A stretch of 7,692 nucleotides of DNA from CAYJVP01 sp964373615 (GCA_964373615.1 CAYJVP010000049.1:1-7692), one strand, 5' to 3'. Shown: positions 1 through 6,940, numbered from the stretch's first letter. Numbers and translations: made by a program. Notes: generated by a model not told the origin, from the sequence alone.

Positions 1-61
1 TTCATTTGGCTTTTTGAAGATTTATCTATCAGGACCTCTGAAAAACTGATGGATGTTCGTT

Positions 62-103
62 TCCGCCGGTCGCCGGAGGCGACCCGCTGTTGCGGGAGGC
101 GGA
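62..103. repeat. Nested inverted repeats able to form a three-way junction
   Basis: The outer stem pairs TCCGCC (62-67) with GGCGGA (98-103). Inside it, GTCGCC (69-74) pairs with GGCGAC (78-83) around a 3-nt loop, and CCGC (84-87) pairs with GCGG (92-95) around a TGTT loop. All three stems are perfect Watson-Crick and use nearly every base, a compact fold more ordered than GC richness alone would usually give. Whether it is transcribed is unknown. Confidence 0.55.
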
Positions 104-112
104 TCCACCTAT

Positions 113-143
113 TCAGCCAGAGGCTGATCAGTCCTTCGGCTGA
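113..143. repeat. Two adjacent hairpins, the second with a UUCG tetraloop
   Basis: TCAGCC (113-118) pairs with GGCTGA (122-127) around an AGA loop. Directly next to it, TCAG (128-131) pairs with CTGA (140-143), with C134-G139 closing a TTCG loop (135-138). The C(UUCG)G tetraloop is an exceptionally stable RNA element, which favours function as RNA from the plus strand. GGCTGA occurs twice (122-127 and 138-143), so the left arm could pair with either copy. Confidence 0.5.
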
Positions 144-191
144 GGCGGAAGCGAAGGCGGAAGACGAAACCAGCCCGACCGCCAGCCCGAC
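144..191. repeat. Two short tandem direct repeats
   Basis: GGCGGAAG occurs at 144-151 and again at 156-163, each followed by CGAA or ACGAA. CCAGCCCGAC occurs at 170-179 and again at 182-191 with a 2-nt gap. The periods are 12 and 12 nt, so the two repeats share the same spacing. That fits a small repetitive element or duplicated units inside a structured RNA. Confidence 0.5.
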
Positions 192-211
192 AGAGTCATT
201 CTGGCGGGGCT
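172..211. repeat. Bulged 11-bp inverted repeat
   Basis: CCGCCAG (179-185) pairs perfectly with CTGGCGG (201-207) across a 15-nt loop. After a 3-nt bulge (176-178), AGCC (172-175) continues the stem with GGCT (208-211). No run of T follows on either strand, so intrinsic termination is not indicated. Confidence 0.5.
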
Positions 212-213
212 CG

Positions 214-241
214 GCCGGGCGGGCCCGGCAGACTGCCGGGC
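214..241. repeat. Mutually exclusive hairpins sharing one arm
   Basis: GCCGGG (214-219) pairs with CCCGGC (224-229) around a CGGG loop. Alternatively GCCCGGCA (223-230) pairs with TGCCGGGC (234-241) around a GAC loop. The middle segment 224-229 is common to both, so only one can form at a time. GCCGGGC is a direct repeat (214-220 and 235-241). This geometry resembles a switch, but it can also arise from repeat duplication; no following T-tract or masked start codon is visible. Confidence 0.45.
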
Positions 242-327
242 GGGAGACGCGCCTTTGCAGAGGTTCCCGTATGAGCCCACGGCACTCCGTCTGTCAAATT
301 CGCGCTCTTTCCGCCCCTTCTTGAGCG

Positions 328-336
328 TGCTACGCT
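328..336 (+). promoter_or_regulatory. Extended -10 promoter box of dnaE
   Basis: TGCTACGCT fits the TGn-extended -10 form also seen before thrS, the membrane-protein gene and the miaB-like gene. Its last base is 15 nt before the dnaE ATG, so transcription would begin about 8 nt upstream of the start codon. No good -35 lies at the right distance, as allowed for extended -10 promoters. No Shine-Dalgarno sequence is present between box and start. Inferred from sequence only. Confidence 0.5.
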
Positions 337-351
337 TTCGACGACTATCCT

Positions 352-3300
352 ATGGCTTCTCCTTTTGTCCACCTTCACGTTCACAGCCATTACTCGCTTC
401 TTGAGGCGCTTCCGAAAACGAAGGCGCTCATCAAAGCGGCAAAGGAGAAAGGGTTTGACACGTTTGCGTTGACGGATAACGGGGCGTTGTATGGCACGAT
501 TGAGTTCTACCAAAAAATGCAGGAGGAGGGGATGAAGCTCATCGTTGGCATGGATGCGTATGTGGCGCCGTTTGGCCGACACCAAAAACGCGCGCGCATC
601 GACACGAAGCCATCTCGTCTCGTGTTACTTTGCGAGAACATGGATGGATACCGCAACCTTGTTCATCTTTCCTCGCTCGGCTTTATCGAAGGTTTTTACT
701 ACAAGCCGCGCATTGATAAGGAATTATTGCGTGAGTTTTGCCAAGGGAAGGCGCACGTCCAGGCAGCTGCCGGACACGGGCTGATCGCGCTCTCTGGCGG
801 GCGATTCGGAGAGGTCGATCAGGCGATCTCTCTTGGGAATCGCGACCATGCGAAGGAACTCATCCGTGAATATCAAGAGCTGTTCGGCGAGGGAAATTTT
901 TACCTTGAGCTTGTGGACCGTCCCGAGGTCCCCGAGCAAGAGTCCGTGAACGCTTCGCTCATTGAACTCGGGCGCGAGCTCGGCGTCCCGCTTGTGGCCG
1001 CGAAAAATGTTTTTTATCTCAAGCCGCAGGACGCAGAAGCGTGGAAGATTTTGCAGTGTGTGAAGGAAGGCAAGACGCTTGAACAGTTCGAGCGCCTTCA
1101 ACCGTATGAGGAAGACGCGTCCTTTGTCGACGGTGCGTACATGGAGGAACGGTTTCGCGACGTGCCCGAGGCGATTGAGAACACGCGGCGCATTGCGGAC
1201 CGTTGTCGTGTGACGTTTGATCTTGGAAAATGGAACTTCGCCCGCTTTGACCCTCCGGAGGGCATGACGCACATCAGCTATCTCAGGCGCCGTGCGTTTA
1301 CGGAGATCGCGGACAAGGTTTCCGAGGTGACCGATGAGATGAAGCAGCGCCTTGAGTACGAACTGTCTGTTATTGAGATGAAAGGGTTTGCGCCGTACTT
1401 CTTGATCGTCTCCGACTACATCGAGTGGGCGCGTCGTCACGGGATCGTGACGACCACCCGCGGCTCTGCGGCCGGCTCCCTTGTGAGTTTTGCTATAGGA
1501 ATTTCAACCGTGGACCCCATTCGCTACCAGCTTCCTTTTGAGCGCTTCTTAAATCCTGAACGCCCCTCTGCTCCGGACGTTGACGGCGACTTTGCCGATA
1601 ACCGTCGCGACGAGATGCTCGCGTATGTTTCCGAAAAATACGGTCACGACAAGGTGGCGCAGATTTGCACGTTTGGCACCATGCTTGCCCGCGGCAGTGT
1701 CCGAGATGTCGGACGCGCACTCGGTTTTCCCTACGTGTTCGTGGATGGAGTTGCAAAACTCGTGCCCATGGGGAGCCAAGGATTTCCCATGACGCTCGAT
1801 CGGGCGCTTGCCGAGTCCGGGGAGCTCAAGACCCGTTACGACGCGGAGGCAGACGTCCATCGTTTGATCGATCTTGCCAAACGCATCGAAGGGTGTGCGC
1901 GTCACGTTTCGATCCATGCGGCCGGGGTCGTCATCGCCCCCTCTGCGCTCACGGATTTTACGCCGCTGCAGATTGAGTCGCGCGAAGGGAAGATCATCAC
2001 GCAGTACGAAATGAAGTCCGTCGAGGCCGCGGGGCTTCTCAAGATGGATTTTTTGGGAATCCGCAACCTTTCGATTTTAGGAGACGCGGTGAAGCTTGCG
2101 AAAAAAACAAAAGGCGTGGATATCGTGCTTGAAAAAATTCCCATTGACGACGCGAAAACCTTCGAGCTGCTCGCGCACGGCCACACCATGGGAACCTTTC
2201 AGCTCAACGGTGATGGGATAACAAAGTATCTCATGGATCTGAAGCCCGAGCGCATCGAGGACATCATGGCCATGGTGGCGCTGTATCGTCCGGGGCCGAT
2301 CGAATCGATCCCGGAATACATCCGCCGCAAACATGATGCGTCGCGCGTGTTTTATCTTGACCCACGCATGAGAGAGTTTCTGGATCAGTCCTACGGCGTT
2401 ATCGTTTATCAAGAAGATGTCATGTTGATAGCCATTAAGATGGCCGGCTATACGTGGCTCGAAGCGGACAAGCTGCGTAAGGCGATGGGAAAAAAAATCC
2501 CGGAGGAGATGGCAAAGCAGAAAGAGAAACTTATTCATGGTCTCGTAAAGCATGGTTTGGAAAAAAAGCTCGCGGATGAACTTTGGAAGCTCATCGAACC
2601 GTTCGCCTCGTATGGATTCGGCAAAGCGCATGCGGCCTCCTATGGCATGGTGGCGTATCAAACCGCCTACATGAAGGCCAATTTTCCGGCCGAATACATG
2701 ACCGCGCTCATGACCGCCGAGAGCGGCGATCTTGAAACCATCGCCGAGGCGGTAAAGGAGTGTGAGCGCATGGGCATCAAGGTGCTGCCGCCGGACGTCA
2801 ACGAATCGCGTCCGATGTTCACCTATATCAACGACCAGACGATTCGATTCGGACTTGTGGTCATCAAGAACATGGGCGCCGAGGTCGTGGATGCGATGGT
2901 CGAAGAGCGCAACGTGAACGGGATGTACAAGGATCTCGCGGATTTTGCGGAGCGCATTCACCATCGGGCGTTTACGAAGAAGTCGCTCGAGGCGCTCATC
3001 AAAGTCGGCGCCCTCGATCGGTTTGGGGAGCGCAAGCAGCTTCTCGAGAACATGGATCAGATTCTTCTTTTTAACAAGCAGGCGCAGAGCCGGAAGGAGC
3101 AGAATCAGGGTTCGCTTTTCGACCTTGCCCCATCGCTCGCGACGGAAAAACTTAGATTGAGACCAAGCCCCGCGGCGGGTCGACCAGAACTTCTGGCATG
3201 GGAGAAAGAATTCCTTGGGCTCTATGTGAGCGCGCATCCCTACGAGCCGGTGGCGCGTCGGTTCGGGAAGCGCCTGACGCCTTGCGCACAGGTTCCCGCC

Positions 3301-3888
3301 TGTTCGGACGGGGCGCTTGTGCGCTCGGGCGGTGTCGTGAGCTTCGTAAAGTGTATTGTCACAAAAAAAGGGGACCAGATGGCGTTTGTCGGGATCGAGG
3401 ACGGACACGACAAAGCCGAGGTGATTGTGTTTCCGAGCGTGTTCGCGCAATACCAAGCACAGCTTGAGCCCGATGCCATTGTTCTGGTCTCGGCGAAGGT
3501 TTCCAGACGTGATGGGGAAGAGGCGAAACTTCTTGCAAACAGTTTTATTTTCGTGGATGAAACGCGACTGGAAGAGATCGCCGACGTGGTTGAGCGCAAC
3601 CTTTGGGTTGCCGATCATGTGCGTCAGGCCGTGCAAGCGCCGCTCCCGCCATCGCCGACACCCTCTGCCGAGACGCTTGATATCGTCCTCTCCGGCAAAC
3701 CCGCGCCAGAGCTTGTCGAACAGCTGCGGGAACTCTTTCGCCAATCTCCCGGTTCTCGACGCGTGTGTTTTCTTGTTGATTCCGGCGGCGCGAAACGTCG
3801 CGTGCAGACGGATTATTGCGTGACCCCGAACCCTTTGTTTGTTGATCAGCTCGTCGAGATTGTTGGAAAACAAAACGTTGTGTTATAA
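352..3888 (+). CDS. dnaE: DNA polymerase III subunit alpha (DnaE)
   Basis: This is the catalytic subunit of the replicative polymerase, 1178 aa and full length for a DnaE1-type enzyme. Order: PHP domain (about 5-225), palm and fingers (about 290-790), helix-hairpin-helix region (about 800-890), a Qxx(L/M)F-type clamp-binding motif QGSLF (919-923), OB-fold (about 990-1065) and a C-terminal tau-binding-type tail. The palm aspartates are all present: D411 and D413 in PDVDGDF (408-414) and D566 in KMDFLGIRNL. RGSAAGS (370-376) is the conserved fingers motif, but the usual preceding GPG is TTT. Odd points: a glycine between the two palm aspartates, and a PHP domain lacking most metal ligands (N43, R89, G150, N219 and F221 where H, H, C, D and H are usual). 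Proofreading therefore probably needs a separate exonuclease. The ATG at 352 gives the standard N-terminus (FVHLHVHSHYS) and suits the promoter at 328-336. Tandem stops TAA TAA end it. No exonuclease domain like that of PolC is present. Confidence 0.97.
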   Translation: MASPFVHLHVHSHYSLLEALPKTKALIKAAKEKGFDTFALTDNGALYGTIEFYQKMQEEGMKLIVGMDAYVAPFGRHQKRARIDTKPSRLVLLCENMDGYRNLVHLSSLGFIEGFYYKPRIDKELLREFCQGKAHVQAAAGHGLIALSGGRFGEVDQAISLGNRDHAKELIREYQELFGEGNFYLELVDRPEVPEQESVNASLIELGRELGVPLVAAKNVFYLKPQDAEAWKILQCVKEGKTLEQFERLQPYEEDASFVDGAYMEERFRDVPEAIENTRRIADRCRVTFDLGKWNFARFDPPEGMTHISYLRRRAFTEIADKVSEVTDEMKQRLEYELSVIEMKGFAPYFLIVSDYIEWARRHGIVTTTRGSAAGSLVSFAIGISTVDPIRYQLPFERFLNPERPSAPDVDGDFADNRRDEMLAYVSEKYGHDKVAQICTFGTMLARGSVRDVGRALGFPYVFVDGVAKLVPMGSQGFPMTLDRALAESGELKTRYDAEADVHRLIDLAKRIEGCARHVSIHAAGVVIAPSALTDFTPLQIESREGKIITQYEMKSVEAAGLLKMDFLGIRNLSILGDAVKLAKKTKGVDIVLEKIPIDDAKTFELLAHGHTMGTFQLNGDGITKYLMDLKPERIEDIMAMVALYRPGPIESIPEYIRRKHDASRVFYLDPRMREFLDQSYGVIVYQEDVMLIAIKMAGYTWLEADKLRKAMGKKIPEEMAKQKEKLIHGLVKHGLEKKLADELWKLIEPFASYGFGKAHAASYGMVAYQTAYMKANFPAEYMTALMTAESGDLETIAEAVKECERMGIKVLPPDVNESRPMFTYINDQTIRFGLVVIKNMGAEVVDAMVEERNVNGMYKDLADFAERIHHRAFTKKSLEALIKVGALDRFGERKQLLENMDQILLFNKQAQSRKEQNQGSLFDLAPSLATEKLRLRPSPAAGRPELLAWEKEFLGLYVSAHPYEPVARRFGKRLTPCAQVPACSDGALVRSGGVVSFVKCIVTKKGDQMAFVGIEDGHDKAEVIVFPSVFAQYQAQLEPDAIVLVSAKVSRRDGEEAKLLANSFIFVDETRLEEIADVVERNLWVADHVRQAVQAPLPPSPTPSAETLDIVLSGKPAPELVEQLRELFRQSPGSRRVCFLVDSGGAKRRVQTDYCVTPNPLFVDQLVEIVGKQNVVL

Positions 3889-3889
3889 T
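3860..3889 (+). promoter_or_regulatory. Promoter overlapping the dnaE stop codon
   Basis: TGTTATAAT (3881-3889) is a perfect TATAAT -10 with a TG extension; its last bases are the dnaE stop codon TAA (3886-3888). A weak -35, TTGTTG (3860-3865), lies 18 nt upstream inside dnaE. It would allow the membrane-protein gene to be transcribed separately from dnaE. No terminator separates the two, so read-through is also possible. Confidence 0.55.
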
Positions 3890-3899
3890 AATCCCGTTG

Positions 3900-3907
3900 A
3901 AAGGAGG
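3900..3907 (+). promoter_or_regulatory. Strong Shine-Dalgarno sequence
   Basis: AAAGGAGG ends 5 nt before the ATG at 3913, near the optimal spacing. It settles the start at 3913 rather than the out-of-frame ATG at 3909, which is too close. It is the only clear Shine-Dalgarno sequence before any gene start in the window. Confidence 0.85.
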
Positions 3908-3912
3908 AATGC

Positions 3913-5112
3913 ATGGAAGCCGCGAAAGTTCCAAAACGAAAAATCTCGGCCGCAAAGAAGCAGCCGGCTCGGGCGGGAAAGGAGAAGTCGGTGACACTTC
4001 CTGCGCCGTCTCTCGGACTCTACCGACGCATTGCGGGTATTTTTGTGCTGCTCGTGGCTCTTGTGCTCGCGATCGTCTTGTTTGTATCAACAACGAAAGC
4101 AACGGTGCGCGTGATGCCTATCGAGAAGACGGTCGAGAGCGTGTTTTTGGTTGAGGTCGTGCCGACCGCGGCGGTCGAGGGAAAGGTGCAAGGGAAAGTC
4201 CTCCAACGAACGTTCGAACAGGCACATACCTACGAGGTGACGGGCGGGGAAGAGAAAGAGGTTCTTGGAAAATCAGGAGGAACCGTCACGATCGTGAACG
4301 AAGGTGGGCGAGACCAGCCGCTTGTGGCCACCACAAGACTTCTGTCTTCAGGCGGCGTGCTGTTCCGGCTTGACGATGGGGTTACGGTCCCGGCGGGCGG
4401 CCGCGTCGAAGCGGTTGTCCACGCCGACCAAGAGGGTCCAACCGGCGACATCGGGCCAGACCGCTTTACGATCCCCGGACTCTCCACGTCTTTGCAGAGC
4501 GTTATTTACGCGACGAGTGATCAAGTCATGAGCGGCGGGCGGCGACTTGTTTCAATTCTCAGCCAAGAGCAGTTGGATGCGGCTGCGGCCGAGCTTGAAG
4601 CGACCATGTTTTTGGATGCGAAGAACACGTTGCGTGGCGAAGCCGATGTGAAGGATAGCGGCGAGGTGTTCCAAAGCGAGATTTTGGAAAAGCAGAGCGA
4701 TACACTTCCTGGAGCGGAGAGCGATCAGTTTGTGATTTCGCTTACACTTGAGGTCACAGGCGTGTTCTATGACGTGGTGTCGCTGAAGGCGCTGTCTGAG
4801 GCGAAATTGTACGAGGCGCTTGAGAAGGGATTTGAATTTACGGACACCTCGACCGATGCCGATATCAGTATCCAAACGGAGAACGTGGACAAACAGACGG
4901 CGGAGCTGCGCGTATCGCGATCGGCGACGTCTGTTGTCGCCGTCACGCACCCATCCCTTGAGAAGGGAAGTTTCATCGGGCAGACTGAGCAAGAGGTCCG
5001 TGACCGCCTTACCACAGCCGGACTCGCCGCAGACGTCAACGTGGACATCTTCCCGCCCTGGGTGCGCACGGTACCGACCCTGAAGGACCATATCGATGTG
5101 GTGATCGAATAG
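3913..5112 (+). CDS. Single-pass membrane protein with baseplate J-like domain
   Basis: The protein has 399 aa. Residues 1-39 are Lys/Arg-rich and probably cytoplasmic, followed by one hydrophobic segment (about 40-59, IAGIFVLLVALVLAIVLFVS); the rest should lie outside the membrane. Residues about 118-200 (GTVTIVNEG, QPLVATTRLLSSGGVLFRL, GVTVPAGG, GDIGPDRFTIPGL) resemble the baseplate J-like domain often annotated in hypothetical proteins of CPR bacteria, originally named from phage baseplate gp47. The C-terminal part (about 355-399) ends with a PPWVRTVPTLKDHIDVVIE segment like that seen in the same group of proteins. The role is unknown; a structural or envelope-assembly function is a guess. 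The start is fixed by the Shine-Dalgarno sequence at 3900-3907. It lies 24 nt after dnaE and 56 nt before thrS. There are no neighbouring phage or contractile-injection genes, so it is unlikely to be part of a tail. The family name rests on remembered sequence patterns, not a search. Confidence 0.7.
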   Translation: MEAAKVPKRKISAAKKQPARAGKEKSVTLPAPSLGLYRRIAGIFVLLVALVLAIVLFVSTTKATVRVMPIEKTVESVFLVEVVPTAAVEGKVQGKVLQRTFEQAHTYEVTGGEEKEVLGKSGGTVTIVNEGGRDQPLVATTRLLSSGGVLFRLDDGVTVPAGGRVEAVVHADQEGPTGDIGPDRFTIPGLSTSLQSVIYATSDQVMSGGRRLVSILSQEQLDAAAAELEATMFLDAKNTLRGEADVKDSGEVFQSEILEKQSDTLPGAESDQFVISLTLEVTGVFYDVVSLKALSEAKLYEALEKGFEFTDTSTDADISIQTENVDKQTAELRVSRSATSVVAVTHPSLEKGSFIGQTEQEVRDRLTTAGLAADVNVDIFPPWVRTVPTLKDHIDVVIE

Positions 5113-5115
5113 GGC

Positions 5116-5145
5116 TTGAGGCATTTCGGGGTTTCCTGATATGCT
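5116..5145 (+). promoter_or_regulatory. Promoter of thrS
   Basis: TTGAGG (5116-5121, -35) is separated by 18 nt from TATGCT (5140-5145, -10), which carries a TG extension (TGATATGCT, 5137-5145). Transcription should start near 5152, leaving a leader of about 17 nt without a Shine-Dalgarno sequence. This position rules out the in-frame TTG at 5148 as the thrS start. Confidence 0.6.
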
Positions 5146-5168
5146 AGTTGGGCCTTATTTTGTTTTTT

Positions 5169-6932
5169 ATGAATGCAGACCAGCTTGAAAACCTTCGCCA
5201 CTCGTGCGCCCATCTTTTGGCCGCGGCGGTTATGCGGCTCTGGCCGCATGCCAAGCGAACGATCGGCCCTTCGATCGAGAACGGATTTTATTTCGATTTT
5301 GATTTTGGCGACACGAAAATTTCCGAGGCGGATTTTCCTGCCATTGAAGCCGCGATGCGCGAAATCCTCCCGACGTGGAAGGGATTTGAGCGTCACGAGC
5401 TCAATGCAGAAGAGGCCAAACGCGAATACCCCGACAACGCGTACAAATACGAACTGATCGATGAGTTCACAAAGGACGGACAAAAGGTGAGCTTCTACAA
5501 ATCTGGGGACTATTGGGATTTGTGTCGCGGGGGTCACGTGGAGAAACCAAACGATGAGCTCGAACATTTCAAACTGCTCTCGGTCGCGGGCGCCTACTGG
5601 CGTGGTTCGGAAAAGAACCCGATGCTCACGCGCATCTACGGGACCTGTTTTCCATCGCAGGAAGAGTTGGGTGCGTATCTCGTGCAAATGGAAGAGGCCA
5701 AGAAGCGCGACCACCGAAAGCTCGGGAAGGAATTGAAGCTTTTCACGTTTAGTGACTTGGTTGGCCCTGGGCTGCCTCTCTGGTTGCCAAACGGGGCGGC
5801 GATCGCGGAGCAGCTTGAGAACCTCGCAAAAGACATGGAAACACGCGCCGGGTATCAGCGCGTCCGGACTCCGCATTTAGCCAAAGAGGTTCTCTTTAAA
5901 ACGTCTGGCCATCTTCCATACTATGCGGAGAGCATGTTTCCACCGATGGTGATGGACGAGGGCGACGGGCAAAAAGAGACGTATTATCTGAAGGCGATGA
6001 ATTGTCCTCATCACCATCAGATTTACGCGGCAGAGCCACGTAGTTATCGCGATTTACCTTTGAGGTTGGCAGAATACGGAACCGTGTACCGCTATGAGAA
6101 GAGTGGCGAGTTATTTGGCCTCATGCGTGTCCGCATGCTATCGATGAATGATGCGCATATCTATTGCACACCGGAACAGTTTGCCTCGGAGTTTGAAGCC
6201 GTGAATCAGATGTATCTTCAGTATTTCAAACTTTTTGGACTGACGAAGTACGTGATGCGTTTTTCAACCCATGATCCTGCGGAACTCGGAAAGAAATATA
6301 TGGACAACGCAGAACTTTGGGTGAAGACCGAAGATATGGTTCGACGAGTTCTCATCGAAAGCAAGATTAATTTTGTCGAAGTTCAAAACGAAGCCGCGTT
6401 TTATGGTCCAAAGATCGATGTACAGGTATGGAGTTCCGTAGGTCGCGAGTTTACGATCGCGACCAACCAAGTGGACTTCGCCGTCCCCGCGCGTTTTGGA
6501 CTTGTCTATGCGGACAAAGACGGAGCGGAGAAAACACCCATTGCGATTCATCGGGCACCTTTGGGGACACATGAGCGTTTCATTGGATTCTTGATCGAGC
6601 ACTACGGCGGCGCGTTTCCGCTGTGGCTTGCCCCGGTGCAGGTGCGACTGGCAACCGTGAGCGAGGATTTTGTTTCTGCCGCCAAGAAACTCGCGGACGA
6701 ACTTCGCGATGTCGGTGTTCGGGTGGAACTTGATGCGTCTGACGAGAAAGTTGGAAAGAAAATTCGAAACGCCTCGCTCATGAAAGTGCCGTGGACGATC
6801 GTGGTCGGCGCGAAAGAGGCCGAGGGCGGCGATCTTCACGTGCGGGTGTTTGGACAGGAAGAGGAAGTCGTGCTTCCCCGCATAGAACTTATGGAGCGCT
6901 TGAAGAAGGAGTCGCAGCCACTTCTCGCATAA
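5169..6932 (+). CDS. thrS: Threonyl-tRNA synthetase, TGS-less
   Basis: This class II synthetase attaches threonine to tRNA-Thr in the cytoplasm. With ATG 5169 it has 587 aa, shorter than the roughly 640 aa of E. coli ThrS because the N-terminal TGS domain is absent: the protein begins directly at the editing domain. Editing-site residues are present: H11 and H15 (HSCAH), C119 and H123 (CRGGH). The catalytic core follows (about 185-485): zinc ligands C279, H330 and H461; motif 2 with R308 and the GLMRVR stretch; motif 3 with R470 (THERFIGFLIEHYGG). An anticodon-binding domain fills about 488-580. The zinc loop reads NCPHHH where NCPGH is usual. The start was chosen at 5169 because the upstream in-frame TTG (5148) lies before the predicted transcription start and adds only seven hydrophobic residues. 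It is transcribed from its own promoter and ends 8 nt before a terminator. No T-box leader is visible; the leader is too short for one. Confidence 0.96.
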   Translation: MNADQLENLRHSCAHLLAAAVMRLWPHAKRTIGPSIENGFYFDFDFGDTKISEADFPAIEAAMREILPTWKGFERHELNAEEAKREYPDNAYKYELIDEFTKDGQKVSFYKSGDYWDLCRGGHVEKPNDELEHFKLLSVAGAYWRGSEKNPMLTRIYGTCFPSQEELGAYLVQMEEAKKRDHRKLGKELKLFTFSDLVGPGLPLWLPNGAAIAEQLENLAKDMETRAGYQRVRTPHLAKEVLFKTSGHLPYYAESMFPPMVMDEGDGQKETYYLKAMNCPHHHQIYAAEPRSYRDLPLRLAEYGTVYRYEKSGELFGLMRVRMLSMNDAHIYCTPEQFASEFEAVNQMYLQYFKLFGLTKYVMRFSTHDPAELGKKYMDNAELWVKTEDMVRRVLIESKINFVEVQNEAAFYGPKIDVQVWSSVGREFTIATNQVDFAVPARFGLVYADKDGAEKTPIAIHRAPLGTHERFIGFLIEHYGGAFPLWLAPVQVRLATVSEDFVSAAKKLADELRDVGVRVELDASDEKVGKKIRNASLMKVPWTIVVGAKEAEGGDLHVRVFGQEEEVVLPRIELMERLKKESQPLLA

Positions 6933-6940
6933 GTGGAATC

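Larger units (their letters stand above)
61..250. other. GC-rich, hairpin-dense intergenic block (possible structured RNA or dispersed repeat)
   Basis: The flank at 1-60 has 21 of 60 bases G+C and shows no gene I can support. G+C then jumps; 201-250 has 43 of 50. The block contains successive perfect inverted repeats: a three-way-junction fold at 62-103, a 6-bp hairpin at 113-127, a UUCG-capped hairpin at 128-143, a bulged 11-bp stem at 172-211 and two alternative stems at 214-241. It also has short direct repeats. Plus frame 1 is open from the left edge to 324, but the translation is Arg/Ser/Pro/Cys-rich with no recognisable motif. A minus frame is open from about 290 to the left edge but has no ATG/GTG/TTG start ahead of it. 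It does not match RNase P RNA, tmRNA or SRP RNA cores that I know. It could be a structured RNA, a dnaE leader or, more likely, a dispersed intergenic repeat of the kind found in some CPR genomes. No T-tract follows the last hairpin, so it is not a simple terminator. Confidence 0.5.

Noticed and set aside
223..241. Hairpin 223-241 as a rho-independent terminator of an upstream gene
   Set aside because: No T-run follows on the plus strand; the next bases are CGGGAGACGC. None is suitable on the minus strand either.
61..250. Known housekeeping RNA (RNase P RNA, tmRNA, SRP RNA) in the GC-rich block
   Set aside because: I could not find the conserved cores of these RNAs (for example the SRP GGAAGG/AGCA loop or the RNase P universal motifs).
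49..324. Plus-strand open frame of 91 aa, open also to the left edge
   Set aside because: The translation is Arg/Cys/Ser-rich with no motif, it follows the hairpin-dense GC block, and it has no Shine-Dalgarno sequence. High G+C alone explains the lack of stops. A truncated gene end cannot be fully excluded.
2077..3873. Minus-strand open frame of 598 aa
   Set aside because: It lies antisense to highly conserved DnaE sequence; its product is His/Arg/Leu-rich with no domain. It is a shadow of codon bias on the coding strand.
5148..5168. TTG at 5148 as the thrS start
   Set aside because: It is only 2 nt after the -10 box, upstream of the expected transcription start, and adds seven residues not found in ThrS N-termini.
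4767..5876. Minus-strand open frame of 369 aa spanning the gap between the membrane gene and thrS
   Set aside because: It is antisense to two well-supported genes and to the thrS promoter, with no recognisable motif.
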